From Chengkuizengella axinellae (GTDB taxonomy: Bacteria; Bacillota; Bacilli; Paenibacillales; KCTC-33759), in the NCBI RefSeq assembly GCF_030730905.1, contig NZ_JAVAMP010000007.1, positions 1-64,000 of the forward strand: 64,000 bases of DNA. The letters run 5' to 3'. The notes below the pieces were generated by a model. The model searched no databases and was not told the DNA's origin. It worked only from the letters and a program-made list of their open reading frames with translations. Made by a program: the position numbers and the translations under genes. Below, piece by piece: positions 19,601-26,704 of the stretch (its first letter is position 1; every line of letters starts with the position of its first letter).

Positions 19601-19692
19601 TGAGTAAACTGATTTGAAACAAAATGAATACTTCCAAATATGATGATGTGTGCTAATATGATAATCCCAGATATGATTAGAATTTTTTTCAT
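16624..19692 (-). CDS. Hybrid sensor kinase HK2 with two kinase modules, no adjacent regulator
   Basis: 1022 residues with the HK1 plan: membrane helix 1-25, jelly-roll sensor (LDLSNWNHIDE, LDGEWEF, RIFVNGEEV) to about 195, 7TM block about 205-410, HisKA with His445 (SHELKTPLHGI), HATPase_c, receiver with Asp748 (LDVMMPEMSG), LytS-type module with His839 (IKPHFLYN) and final ATPase (EDNGIGI, GIGMSNIKKRL). Unlike the other four kinases it has no regulator gene next to it; the yda operon lies downstream and the spore-type triplet upstream. It may phosphorylate RR1-RR4 or a regulator elsewhere. No double-heptamer promoter is visible upstream. Confidence 0.92.
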   Translation of the reverse strand: MKKILIISGIIILAHIIIFGSIHFVSNQFTQQDLPIAKNGELDLSNWNHIDERSIPLDGEWEFIPNQLLTPDDFKNAKNQQASFLYVQVPANWTTYEVDGKSMSPYGKATYRLKIIIDDEDQVFGIKSSSIHMSNRIFVNGEEVSSSGDPGEEEVYTPTNRPYVVYFTLEKGINEIIIPVANYDYLVGGGIINSIHFGEQEHISYLRDKLMMHDWVQTSVFVIMGLYFLGMYSQRKKDLFLLFFSIYCLLVGLFTAVHGEKVWYMFFPETSYNTFLRLQLNTGVIGCISLFLYLYTAFKDVASKRIVWTAVVVGSIMVLYYIVFPNYVPLWMHIPIAIFIVFAHIYVTYVLISAASKKMEGSFYMIFGAIAMSGYVVKYTMAIYDIAYEDVLLSLVPIEPFAFLLMFSLLMSLRFSNAFKKNEQLSQELLIVDKVKDEFLAKTSHELKTPLHGIINISSFLLDEKDEEITPKQKENLSLIHDTSIKLSNLVNDLIDVTRLKNGEFRLQLTKVDLKVSTQIVFDVLNFEIQGKQIQFINEMNEPAVVIADENRIRQVLYNLIHNAIKHTQAGNITISSKLSDDKIYFYVEDTGIGVPEEKQEEIFGYFEQLDQSSPLNGYQSMGLGLYISRQLIQKMNGEIWVDWSEVGKGTRIGFSLPKADCSKKIEEIELLKEVNIQQNKVISSQHNLDIVGQYEKTILVVDDEPSNIHLLLNLLSKYEFNVITAFSGKEALRKLEQFEQIDLAILDVMMPEMSGIELCQKIRETHSLLELPILFATVKDLPEDIELGFKAGANDYITKPFDSKTIIARIQTLLSMKTSVEEAFQNEMAFLQAQIKPHFLYNAISNIIAFCYTDGQKAAHLLNMLSQYLRIIFNTDHKTMVVPLEREMSLIKAYVEIEKARFDRFEFKYHVDEGLENEHIPSLCIQPFVENAIRHGLFQKDGIGQVTLSIYSDLEYIRVVIEDNGIGISPEILQQFENGNLKNSGIGMSNIKKRLDSIKGANIEVESALNEGSRITLDLPK

Positions 19693-19844
19693 GATAAACC
19701 CCTTAATATATATTATCTAGAATTTATGTATCGATGTATTTCAATTAATACAGTATATCAGATCTTATTATTTCTTATGGTGGAAAAAGTGGAATAGATT
19801 ATATGCTCAACAGTGTTATTAAACATCATATATTTCCGATCCAC

Positions 19845-19880
19845 AAAAAAATTCAATATGAAATATCATTCACATTGAAT
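19845..19880 (-). terminator. Terminator of the cysteine-rich triplet
   Basis: Minus strand ATTCAATGTGAA / TTCATATTGAAT hairpin followed by seven T, 62 bp after the stop of the last gene. Confidence 0.85.
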
Positions 19881-19941
19881 CGCTTTTTAATCAACATATA
19901 ACATTTTTAAAGACTGCATATTCATTCATAAATGAGACAAA

Positions 19942-20544
19942 CTAATAAAATAGTACTATTCCGTTTTTTGAATGTAGGGACTGTGTCTTAGATTGAGTGT
20001 TTGCCTGATTGAAAATTCTACTTTCTTTATCCCAATTAGACTTTATATCTTGTTTAATTGCTGCTTGGTTTGTTGTTGTATCAGATGAATTGAATATTAC
20101 AATTGAAACACCACTGCAAGTTGAAAAGATGAATTGATCTCCACTATCGTCGTTAGTTACAACAATCCCTTCTCCTACAGCAGTTACTTGCACTGGACCC
20201 AAAGTACTTATTGTTACGATATCGCCAACTTTAAACTTGTTCGTTATCGGATCTTCTATACATGCACACTCCCCTTTTACACTTTTTTGAATTGGTTTTA
20301 CTAAATCTGATTGGGGTTTAGGATTATCAGGTTGGAAGGCCAAAATTTGAGAGACAGGTGCACATGAAGGGAGTCCATTTGAAGAATTAATTCCAGATAC
20401 AATAAAATCTTCTACAGATATTCCTATTAATGTTAAATTTGTTATACCATAGAAAAACGTTATGTTTTCACCCTCAAATTGTTTAATCGCACATTGTAGT
20501 GGACATAAACAGCAGTCGCATACATTTTCCTGGAAATAGCCCAT
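19942..20544 (-). CDS. Cysteine-rich spore-surface-type protein, paralogue 3
   Basis: The frame is open upstream to 20667 but the paralogues and an AAGGAAGTG ribosome site fix ATG 20544 (MGYFQENVCDCCLCPLQCA), giving 200 residues. N-terminal cysteine cluster CDCCLCPLQC, a central KPIQKSVKGECACIEDP block, then a small beta-barrel-like segment (VGDIVTISTLGPVQVTAVGEG). It has a longer polar C-terminal tail than its two paralogues. No signal peptide or membrane helix. I know similar short Cys-rich proteins from Bacillales spores but cannot name the family with certainty. The spore role is inferred from the SigK-like promoter of the operon. Confidence 0.75.
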   Translation of the reverse strand: MGYFQENVCDCCLCPLQCAIKQFEGENITFFYGITNLTLIGISVEDFIVSGINSSNGLPSCAPVSQILAFQPDNPKPQSDLVKPIQKSVKGECACIEDPITNKFKVGDIVTISTLGPVQVTAVGEGIVVTNDDSGDQFIFSTCSGVSIVIFNSSDTTTNQAAIKQDIKSNWDKESRIFNQANTQSKTQSLHSKNGIVLFY

Positions 20545-20605
20545 TTGAATCACTTCCTTTTTTTGTTTTAAATTCATTTCTTTGTTTATTTTTAAATAGA
20601 TCCTT

Positions 20606-21064
20606 TTATAACATGTCAACAAATAGAATATTATTACATGTTGAATAGATGCGTTGAGTTCCATCAAAATTGGTTACTACGATCCCTTCCCCTACAGCAT
20701 TTACTTGTAACGGACCTATAGTATTTATATTTACAATATCCCCAACTTGAAACTTATTTGTAATCGGATCTTCAACACATGCACATTCCCCTTTTACACT
20801 TTTTCGAATCGGTTTTACTAAATCTGCTGGGGTTTTAGGGTTTGTAGGTTCAAAAAAATCAATTTGAGAGATGGCTACACAAACAGGATTTCCATTCCCA
20901 CTAATTCCAGATACAACAAAATTTTCTACAGATGATATAGTTAAAATCTGTCCTTCACCAGGTAATCTAAAAAAAATGGTTACCTCTTCATCTTCAAATT
21001 GTTTTAAAGCACAATGCATCGGACATAAACAACAAGCACATATATTCTTCTGGAAAACACCCAT
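20606..21064 (-). CDS. Cysteine-rich spore-surface-type protein, paralogue 2
   Basis: 152 residues starting MGVFQKNICACCLCPMHCA. Same layout as its neighbours: N-terminal Cys cluster, two short beta-rich segments (VENFVVSGISGNGNP), KPIRKSVKGECACVEDP and VGDIVNINTIGPLQVNAVGEG. The first Cys pair is CAC where the others have CDC. Lies 40 bp after paralogue 1 and 61 bp before paralogue 3, so one transcript is likely. No function can be assigned from the sequence beyond probable disulfide or metal cross-linking through the Cys cluster. Confidence 0.75.
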   Translation of the reverse strand: MGVFQKNICACCLCPMHCALKQFEDEEVTIFFRLPGEGQILTISSVENFVVSGISGNGNPVCVAISQIDFFEPTNPKTPADLVKPIRKSVKGECACVEDPITNKFQVGDIVNINTIGPLQVNAVGEGIVVTNFDGTQRIYSTCNNILFVDML

Positions 21065-21104
21065 TTAAATCACTCCTTTTTTAGTTTAGTTTGTGAATAA
21101 ACTT

Positions 21105-21602
21105 TTAACTTTGTGTATTTATTGCTTGATTTGTTGTTGTCGGAGGTAAAAATTCTACAGAGAAAACAACATTACATATTGAGATAATGGTATGAATTGG
21201 AGAATCAAGCAAATTAACTACAACAATCCCTTCTCCTACAGCATTTACTTGTAATGGAGGTGAACCATTTATTGATACAATATCCCCAACATTAAACTTG
21301 TTCGTCATTGGATCTTCAATACATCCACACTTCCCTTTTACACTTTTTTGAATCGGTTTAACTAAACCTGCTGGTGGTTTCGTGATCATAGATGCAAAAG
21401 AAAAAATTTCTGAAACGGGCACACAAGCTCTATCTCCATTCATTGTTCCAAATACAATAAAATCTTCTACAGAAGATAGGTTTAACTCTATATTGGGGTC
21501 AAGTAAGGTTGAGATAAAAACCACTTCCCCTTCAAATTGTTTTAAAGCAAATTGCATCGGACAATAACAACAATCACATATACTTTCTTGGAAAAAGCCC
21601 AT
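21105..21602 (-). CDS. Cysteine-rich spore-surface-type protein, paralogue 1
   Basis: 165 residues starting MGFFQESICDCCYCPMQFA, with AGGAAAGGAAG before the ATG. It keeps the shared KPIQKSVKGKCGCIEDP and VGDIVSINGSPPLQVNAVGEG blocks; one Cys of the N-terminal cluster is replaced by Phe (CPMQF against CPMHC/CPLQC). First gene of the triplet. A SigK-like promoter lies at 21641-21669, so expression in the mother cell late in sporulation and a place in the coat or exosporium are plausible but inferred. Confidence 0.75.
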   Translation of the reverse strand: MGFFQESICDCCYCPMQFALKQFEGEVVFISTLLDPNIELNLSSVEDFIVFGTMNGDRACVPVSEIFSFASMITKPPAGLVKPIQKSVKGKCGCIEDPMTNKFNVGDIVSINGSPPLQVNAVGEGIVVVNLLDSPIHTIISICNVVFSVEFLPPTTTNQAINTQS

Positions 21603-21640
21603 TGCATCACTTCCTTTCCTAGTTTTTTATATTCATTCCA

Positions 21641-21669
21641 TATTGTATGTTTCTACGCTTCAAATGGTT
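21641..21669 (-). promoter_or_regulatory. SigK-like promoter of the cysteine-rich triplet
   Basis: Minus strand: AACC (21669-21666), 16-17 nt, then CATACAATA (21649-21641), close to the SigK pattern AC / CATANNNTA. The leader to ATG 21602 is about 30 nt. Confidence 0.5.
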
Positions 21670-21707
21670 TGGACGATTGTACCACTTGTATCTATCTTAA
21701 TTTCTAC

Positions 21708-21780
21708 AAAAATAAAAACCAGAAATGAACTCATTAAGCAATGTTTAAATATGCTTTGGGAGTTAGTTCATCTCTGGTTT
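21708..21780 (-). terminator. Terminator of small peptide gene 2
   Basis: Long hairpin AAACCAGA-GATGAACT / AGTTCAT-TCTGGTTT, with T-rich sequence after it on the minus strand. Confidence 0.75.
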
Positions 21781-21847
21781 CCATCTTTATATCAAAATCA
21801 TAATTTACTTATATAATGGTTGTTTCATCATAACGTAGTAATCAATT

Positions 21848-21967
21848 TCATTTCTGCGGCTCTATCAGCTCTAATATAAAGTTTATCAATGCATTGGTGT
21901 CCGTGTTTTTAAAGGCATCTATTGATGTTAAAATTTCTTTTGCTTCTTCAATGTTTCTATCCATCAT
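21848..21967 (-). CDS. Small peptide gene, 39 residues (paralogue of 4191-4301)
   Basis: Starts at ATG 21967 (a second ATG follows at 21964) with AGGGGG about 7 nt upstream; stop TGA at 21848. The product begins MMDRNIEEAKEILTSIDA and ends FILELIEPQK; it aligns to the 36-residue peptide of 4191-4301 over its whole length. Predicted helical and soluble. It has its own promoter with the double-heptamer geometry (22032-22066) and a strong terminator, as expected for a free-standing gene. Family unrecognised. Confidence 0.7.
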   Translation of the reverse strand: MMDRNIEEAKEILTSIDAFKNTDTNALINFILELIEPQK

Positions 21968-22031
21968 TCAAATTCCCCCTAAGAAAAAATACAAAACCCA
22001 CTAAAACAGTGGTTAAACAAAAGACTAAAAT

Positions 22032-22066
22032 ATTATATCAATACGCTCTTAAAAAACACTTAACAA
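22032..22066 (-). promoter_or_regulatory. Double-heptamer promoter of small peptide gene 2
   Basis: Minus strand TTGTTAAGTGTTTTTTAAG (22066-22048) contains half-sites TGTTAAG and TTTTAAG with an 11-bp period, then 10 nt, then extended -10 TGA-TATAAT (22037-22032). It is the most divergent of the seven sites but the geometry is identical. Confidence 0.6.
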
Positions 22067-22175
22067 ACACCTCTAATTATGAGAAATAATACAATAACAA
22101 AAAATCCCTTAACTACTTGAACATGATATCAAAATAGTCAAAGGATTATGATTGTAAATCATTTTTTTTGTAAAG

Positions 22176-23327
22176 TTAGAGATTAATGTTTAATTGATTT
22201 AATATTTGTTTAGTTAATTCAGAAGGACTGATCTCTAGCTCATCTAACTTTTTAACTAATTTTTTATAAACACTTAATACTTTATCATGATTCCCCATTT
22301 TTAAGTAACAAGTCATTAATAAACGATACCCTTCTTCATTATAACTGTTTAAGTGAATTAGCTCGTTCAAAACCTCAGCAGCTTGTTGGTATTGCTCATT
22401 TTTTTTATACATTTTTGCAAGAGCCAGTCTTAACTCTAAACTCTTTTTATTTAAGCTTTCTCTTTCTTTTTCAGCCCAAAAATAATCATTGCCATCTAAA
22501 AGTATTTTATCGTTACTTATCGTTAATAACTTTTCAATTTCTTGAGTTGTTTCTGTTGAAGCATCTACTAAATCAATAGCTTTCACAAAATCTAAATAGT
22601 CTGATTGCAGGTAGTTTGCATTTATATAATATTTTTGTTCTTTAAACAAAATAATATCGGTAATTCCAAATTGCTTAAGGTTCTTACGAATATAACTAAT
22701 GCATGTATGAAGGTAAACCTTTGCTTTAGTAAAATGTTCATCCCCCCACAATGCTTCAATAATGACATCCCTATGGACCCCATGCTGTGCATGTAAAGTC
22801 AAAAAAGCAAATAACTCCTTCTCCTTCGCCGTACGCCATTTATATTTTCCATATCCTTCGATAAACACCTCAAACTCCCCAAATGTCTGAACATGTATTT
22901 TAGGAGTTACTACTTCCTCAAGTCTTGAAGCCGCTGTTTTTTCAATGGCACACTTATTTGTGTCTACCACCTTTTTCTTCATTCTTTCCACTGTCTTTTG
23001 CAGTCTACCTTTTTCAAGTGGTTTTAAAATATAATCCATTGCTCCATATTCAAACGCTGAAATGGCATATTGATCATATGCAGTAGCAAATACAATTTCA
23101 ATATTCGTCTGTTCATTATGGAGAAGCTCAGCAAACTCAATCCCATTCATTAGCGGCATTTCTATGTCTAAAAAAATGACATGAGGTTGATTTTGCTTTA
23201 TCATCTCCAATGCTTGGGCAGGATTAGTCATTTTACCAACGACTTCGACCCCGCTTATATCATTCAGAAACAATTCTAATAAGCTTAATGCATGTTCCTC
23301 ATCATCGATTAAAAAAGCTTTAATCAT
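22176..23327 (-). CDS. Response regulator RR2: receiver + SARP-like winged helix + BTAD
   Basis: 383 residues, ATG 23327 with GAGGTGAGGGG upstream; overlaps the 3' end of HK3 by 8 bp, so the two are translationally coupled. Receiver with acidic pocket IDDEE, Asp54 (FLDIEMPLM) and YILKPL; winged helix about 160-240 (FGEFEVFIEG, KWRTAKEKELFAFL) and BTAD about 250-380. It is more distant from RR1, RR3 and RR4 than they are from one another, just as HK3 is the outlier among the kinases, which supports a co-evolved pair. Confidence 0.92.
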   Translation of the reverse strand: MIKAFLIDDEEHALSLLELFLNDISGVEVVGKMTNPAQALEMIKQNQPHVIFLDIEMPLMNGIEFAELLHNEQTNIEIVFATAYDQYAISAFEYGAMDYILKPLEKGRLQKTVERMKKKVVDTNKCAIEKTAASRLEEVVTPKIHVQTFGEFEVFIEGYGKYKWRTAKEKELFAFLTLHAQHGVHRDVIIEALWGDEHFTKAKVYLHTCISYIRKNLKQFGITDIILFKEQKYYINANYLQSDYLDFVKAIDLVDASTETTQEIEKLLTISNDKILLDGNDYFWAEKERESLNKKSLELRLALAKMYKKNEQYQQAAEVLNELIHLNSYNEEGYRLLMTCYLKMGNHDKVLSVYKKLVKKLDELEISPSELTKQILNQLNINL

Positions 23328-26300
23328 TACCCCTCACCTCATTCGCTTTTACATTTGGTATAGTAATGGCAACTTTTGTACCTTGATTAGGTTCACTTTC
23401 AATCTGCAACTCTGTTCCAAACAGCATCTTTATTCGTTGATGAATATTTTGAATACCCACATGCGAACCTACTGTTTCTAAGTTTAATAGATGTTTTATC
23501 TTTTCTTCTGACATACCGATTCCATTATCACTTACTTCTATAACTATTTCATTTTTATATACTTCTACCTTTAATTGAATCATTCCTTCGGTTGATTTTT
23601 TAAGAATACCGTGACGGATCGAATTTTCAATCAGTGGCTGAACAATCAGTGGCGGGATCATAAAATCTACATTTTCACCAAGTTCATATTGCATATTTAT
23701 TTTCCCTTGATATCTAGATTGTTCAATTTCAACAAAAGATTTAACTAAAGATAACTCTTTTTCAAAAGGAACTAAATTTTTCGTGTTGCTGAAATCAAAG
23801 CCTTCCCTTAAAAATTTGGAAAGGTGCATCGTAACATCACGTGACTTATCCATATCCGTATAACTAAGTGACACGATCGTATTTAATACGTTAAATAGAA
23901 AATGTGGTTTAATTTGCGATTGTAGAAAGGCCATTTCCAAACTCATCACTTTATTCGCTGAACGTTTCATTTGAATTAAATTGTCCACTCTGGCTTCCAT
24001 TTCTGATAGATCAAACGGTTTATGCAAAAAGTCATTCGCTCCAGCTTGAAAACCTGCTAACAGATCTTCTGCATGAATGCCTGCAGTTACCATTAACACT
24101 GGTAGCTCTGCCAAGGTATATGTTTTTCTAATTTCGGAGCAAAGCTCATAACCTGATACTTCCGGCATCATCACATCGGTTATCACTAGATCCATATGAT
24201 TTTCATTGATGACAGTCAATGCTTCTTTCCCATTAGTTACACCAATCACTTCATAACTTGCAGCTTCTAATGTATCAATTAAGATTTTTAAATTTGGAAG
24301 GTGATCATCTACAACTAAGATTCTATATTCATTTTTATTGTCTGAATAATAAGGTGTTTCTAATGATACTGCAACTTCTTCCTTCACATTTTCAATTTGG
24401 CTATCTTCTCTAACCATTTGTTTAGAAGTGGCAGCTGGCAATGTAAACTCAAAAACAGAACCCTTATCTACCTCTGAGGTGACACTTATTGTTCCTTTTT
24501 GCAATTGCACCAGTTCTTTTACAATATTAAGTCCTAATCCAACTCCCATTTGACCGTTTTTTATCGCTGTGCTGCCCTGTTCAAATGCGTTAAAAATGAT
24601 GTCCAACTGATCCTCTGGAATACCAGAACCAGAATCTGCAACAGAAATTTCTATGAAACCATCTGCGATCTCTTTTGCATAAACTTCAATCTCGCCTTCC
24701 TTTGTATGTTTAATGGCATTATCAATTAGATTACTTACGATTTGTTTAAAACGATATTCATCTGCCCATACATGCTTTAAATCGTTTCGTACTTTGTTTA
24801 TTAGTTTGATCTGCTTCTCTTTTGCTTCAAAATCGTAAATCTTAAGGATCACCCCTACATTAGAACGAACATCAATCGATATAGGATTCACCATCAGTTC
24901 TCCTTGTTTCAAGTTAGACAGATCAAGGATATCATGGACGAGGACAGATAATCTTTTTGCAATGGATGTTATGAGCTGTAAATTTTCATTTTCCCTCGAT
25001 GATAAATTTGAACCCGATTCCTTTACCATAGACTGAGTAATGTTCATAATCCCATGCAGTGGTGTCTTGAATTCATGTGAAGTTTTCGCTATAAATTCGT
25101 CCTTTACTTTATCCACTTTTATTAATTCAGTAGACAACTGCTCGTTTCTTTTAAATGTATTTGAGAATCTTAGCGACATTAAAAATGCAAGCATAAGCAA
25201 GAATATAAAAGGTTCTATTGGAAATAAAGTAATTACGCTCTCCAACGCTACGTAATATCGGAGTGAGTGTACAGTCATAGCCAAAGCCCCTATGATCATA
25301 AATACACCGCCATCCATCTTTTTCAACGTAGCCAAAACCATAACATATACAATATATGTCAATGAAACAAACATGTAAGCTGACGTAGTATGCAGGAACC
25401 ACACTGGAACTAAACTTGGAAATAAAACTTCATACAGCATAATTAAACCGCCAATTGCTGTTCCAGCTATAACTATTTTTTTAGATGCTATTTCCTTGAA
25501 TGCTGTATAAATGTATAACAATAAAGAAACATGGGTAGTCATAAAGGATAACAATCGAAGTCTAGATACAAGTTCATAACTGCTGTCAGGAAATACGATA
25601 TACCATACTTGTTCTCCGTGAATCGCTTTAAATAAAGCAATGGCCATACAATATATTGCAAAAAGCAAATAATAATAATCTTTTCTTCTTTGAGAGTAGA
25701 TTCCTATAAAATAAATACCCATGATGCCAAAAATACTAATCGTCACCCAATCATGCATTAATGCTGTATCTCTTAATTCAGAAATGCTCTGCTGCTCCCC
25801 AAAATAGATGGCTCCGCTAATACCTCCACCTGCGTAGTAATCGTAATTAGCTACTTGTACGACAATTTCATGGACACCACGCTCTAGGTTAAAATAAGTC
25901 ACATAGGGTAGACTACCAGGTGAGTAGGCGCTTTTTTCATCTGCTACTGTACCTTGAGAACCCATTAACTTTCCATCTATAAATAGTTGATGAGCATTTA
26001 GAATAAATGAGGTTGTCTTTATACCATATAACATGTCCTCATCTTCAACTTTGATTTTTAAACGATAGGTTGCTTGTCCAAATTCACTCATTGGTTGACC
26101 GTCAACTTCATACGAAGTCCACATAAAGGTAGGAACATGAACATATTGAAGCGTTCTTTCATTGTTTTCAAATTGAACGAAATCATCTGGATTTAATAAC
26201 TGATATGGATAATACTCCCACTCTCCGTTTAGCGGAACTCTACCATCTTCTTTAAAATCCCATTCAGATAAATCTAGCATTCCGTTGTCTGCTGTAGGCA

Positions 26301-26400
26301 TATCTGGTGGATTCAATTGCTTTGTAAATACATTCAAAGAGCCATACGTTGATAAATAAATTAAGATTAAAATCACAAATGCGATAAAACGTTTTTTCAT
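23320..26400 (-). CDS. Hybrid sensor kinase HK3 with two kinase modules (divergent)
   Basis: 1026 residues. Jelly-roll sensor (LDLSEWDFKED, LNGEWEYYPYQLL, QLFIDGKLMGSQG) to about 200, 7TM block about 205-410, HisKA with His442 in SHEFKTPLHGI (Phe where the other four have Leu), HATPase_c (NLIDNAIKHT, DSGSGIPED), receiver Asp742 (ITDVMMPEVSG), LytS-type module His833 (IKPHFLFNVLN) and ATPase (VSDNGIGMSEEK). Overlaps RR2 by 8 bp. No double-heptamer site lies in the 300 bp before it, unlike HK1. Confidence 0.92.
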   Translation of the reverse strand: MKKRFIAFVILILIYLSTYGSLNVFTKQLNPPDMPTADNGMLDLSEWDFKEDGRVPLNGEWEYYPYQLLNPDDFVQFENNERTLQYVHVPTFMWTSYEVDGQPMSEFGQATYRLKIKVEDEDMLYGIKTTSFILNAHQLFIDGKLMGSQGTVADEKSAYSPGSLPYVTYFNLERGVHEIVVQVANYDYYAGGGISGAIYFGEQQSISELRDTALMHDWVTISIFGIMGIYFIGIYSQRRKDYYYLLFAIYCMAIALFKAIHGEQVWYIVFPDSSYELVSRLRLLSFMTTHVSLLLYIYTAFKEIASKKIVIAGTAIGGLIMLYEVLFPSLVPVWFLHTTSAYMFVSLTYIVYVMVLATLKKMDGGVFMIIGALAMTVHSLRYYVALESVITLFPIEPFIFLLMLAFLMSLRFSNTFKRNEQLSTELIKVDKVKDEFIAKTSHEFKTPLHGIMNITQSMVKESGSNLSSRENENLQLITSIAKRLSVLVHDILDLSNLKQGELMVNPISIDVRSNVGVILKIYDFEAKEKQIKLINKVRNDLKHVWADEYRFKQIVSNLIDNAIKHTKEGEIEVYAKEIADGFIEISVADSGSGIPEDQLDIIFNAFEQGSTAIKNGQMGVGLGLNIVKELVQLQKGTISVTSEVDKGSVFEFTLPAATSKQMVREDSQIENVKEEVAVSLETPYYSDNKNEYRILVVDDHLPNLKILIDTLEAASYEVIGVTNGKEALTVINENHMDLVITDVMMPEVSGYELCSEIRKTYTLAELPVLMVTAGIHAEDLLAGFQAGANDFLHKPFDLSEMEARVDNLIQMKRSANKVMSLEMAFLQSQIKPHFLFNVLNTIVSLSYTDMDKSRDVTMHLSKFLREGFDFSNTKNLVPFEKELSLVKSFVEIEQSRYQGKINMQYELGENVDFMIPPLIVQPLIENSIRHGILKKSTEGMIQLKVEVYKNEIVIEVSDNGIGMSEEKIKHLLNLETVGSHVGIQNIHQRIKMLFGTELQIESEPNQGTKVAITIPNVKANEVRGND

Positions 26401-26590
26401 AGTTCTGCCAATACTCCCTTATCTTTTTAATAACGGTAACTATATGTACCATATATTAATGAAATCAATTTCAATAGTATAACAAAAAAATGAATGTTAG
26501 GGGATGGTAAACTAGCGTATTATCACCAATATTTCCTTCATCATATTTAAACAGAACAACAACTCCAATCGGTGACTTTTCAAAAAGCAT

Positions 26591-26639
26591 AAAAAAATAC
26601 ACCTCCAATTGTTAGTCATATGTCTAACAATTGGGGTGT
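26591..26639 (-). terminator. Terminator of the Kelch/SLH gene
   Basis: Near-perfect hairpin ACACCCCAATTGTTAG / CTAACAATTGGAGGTGT followed by ATTTTTTT on the minus strand. Confidence 0.9.
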
Positions 26640-26704
26640 GCAGTTTATTTAAAAACAATAATAAGGTTTCTTTTCTAAGCATTAAAAAAGTTATAAAATT
26701 TAAA

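Noticed and set aside
20545-20667. 41-codon N-terminal extension of cysteine-rich paralogue 3
   Set aside because: The paralogues all start at the MGxFQ motif, a ribosome site precedes that ATG, and the extension overlaps the end of the previous gene.
21848-21967. Spo0E-like phosphatase, Sda or SinI identity for the small peptides
   Set aside because: The SQELD motif of Spo0E and the conserved residues of Sda and SinI are not present.
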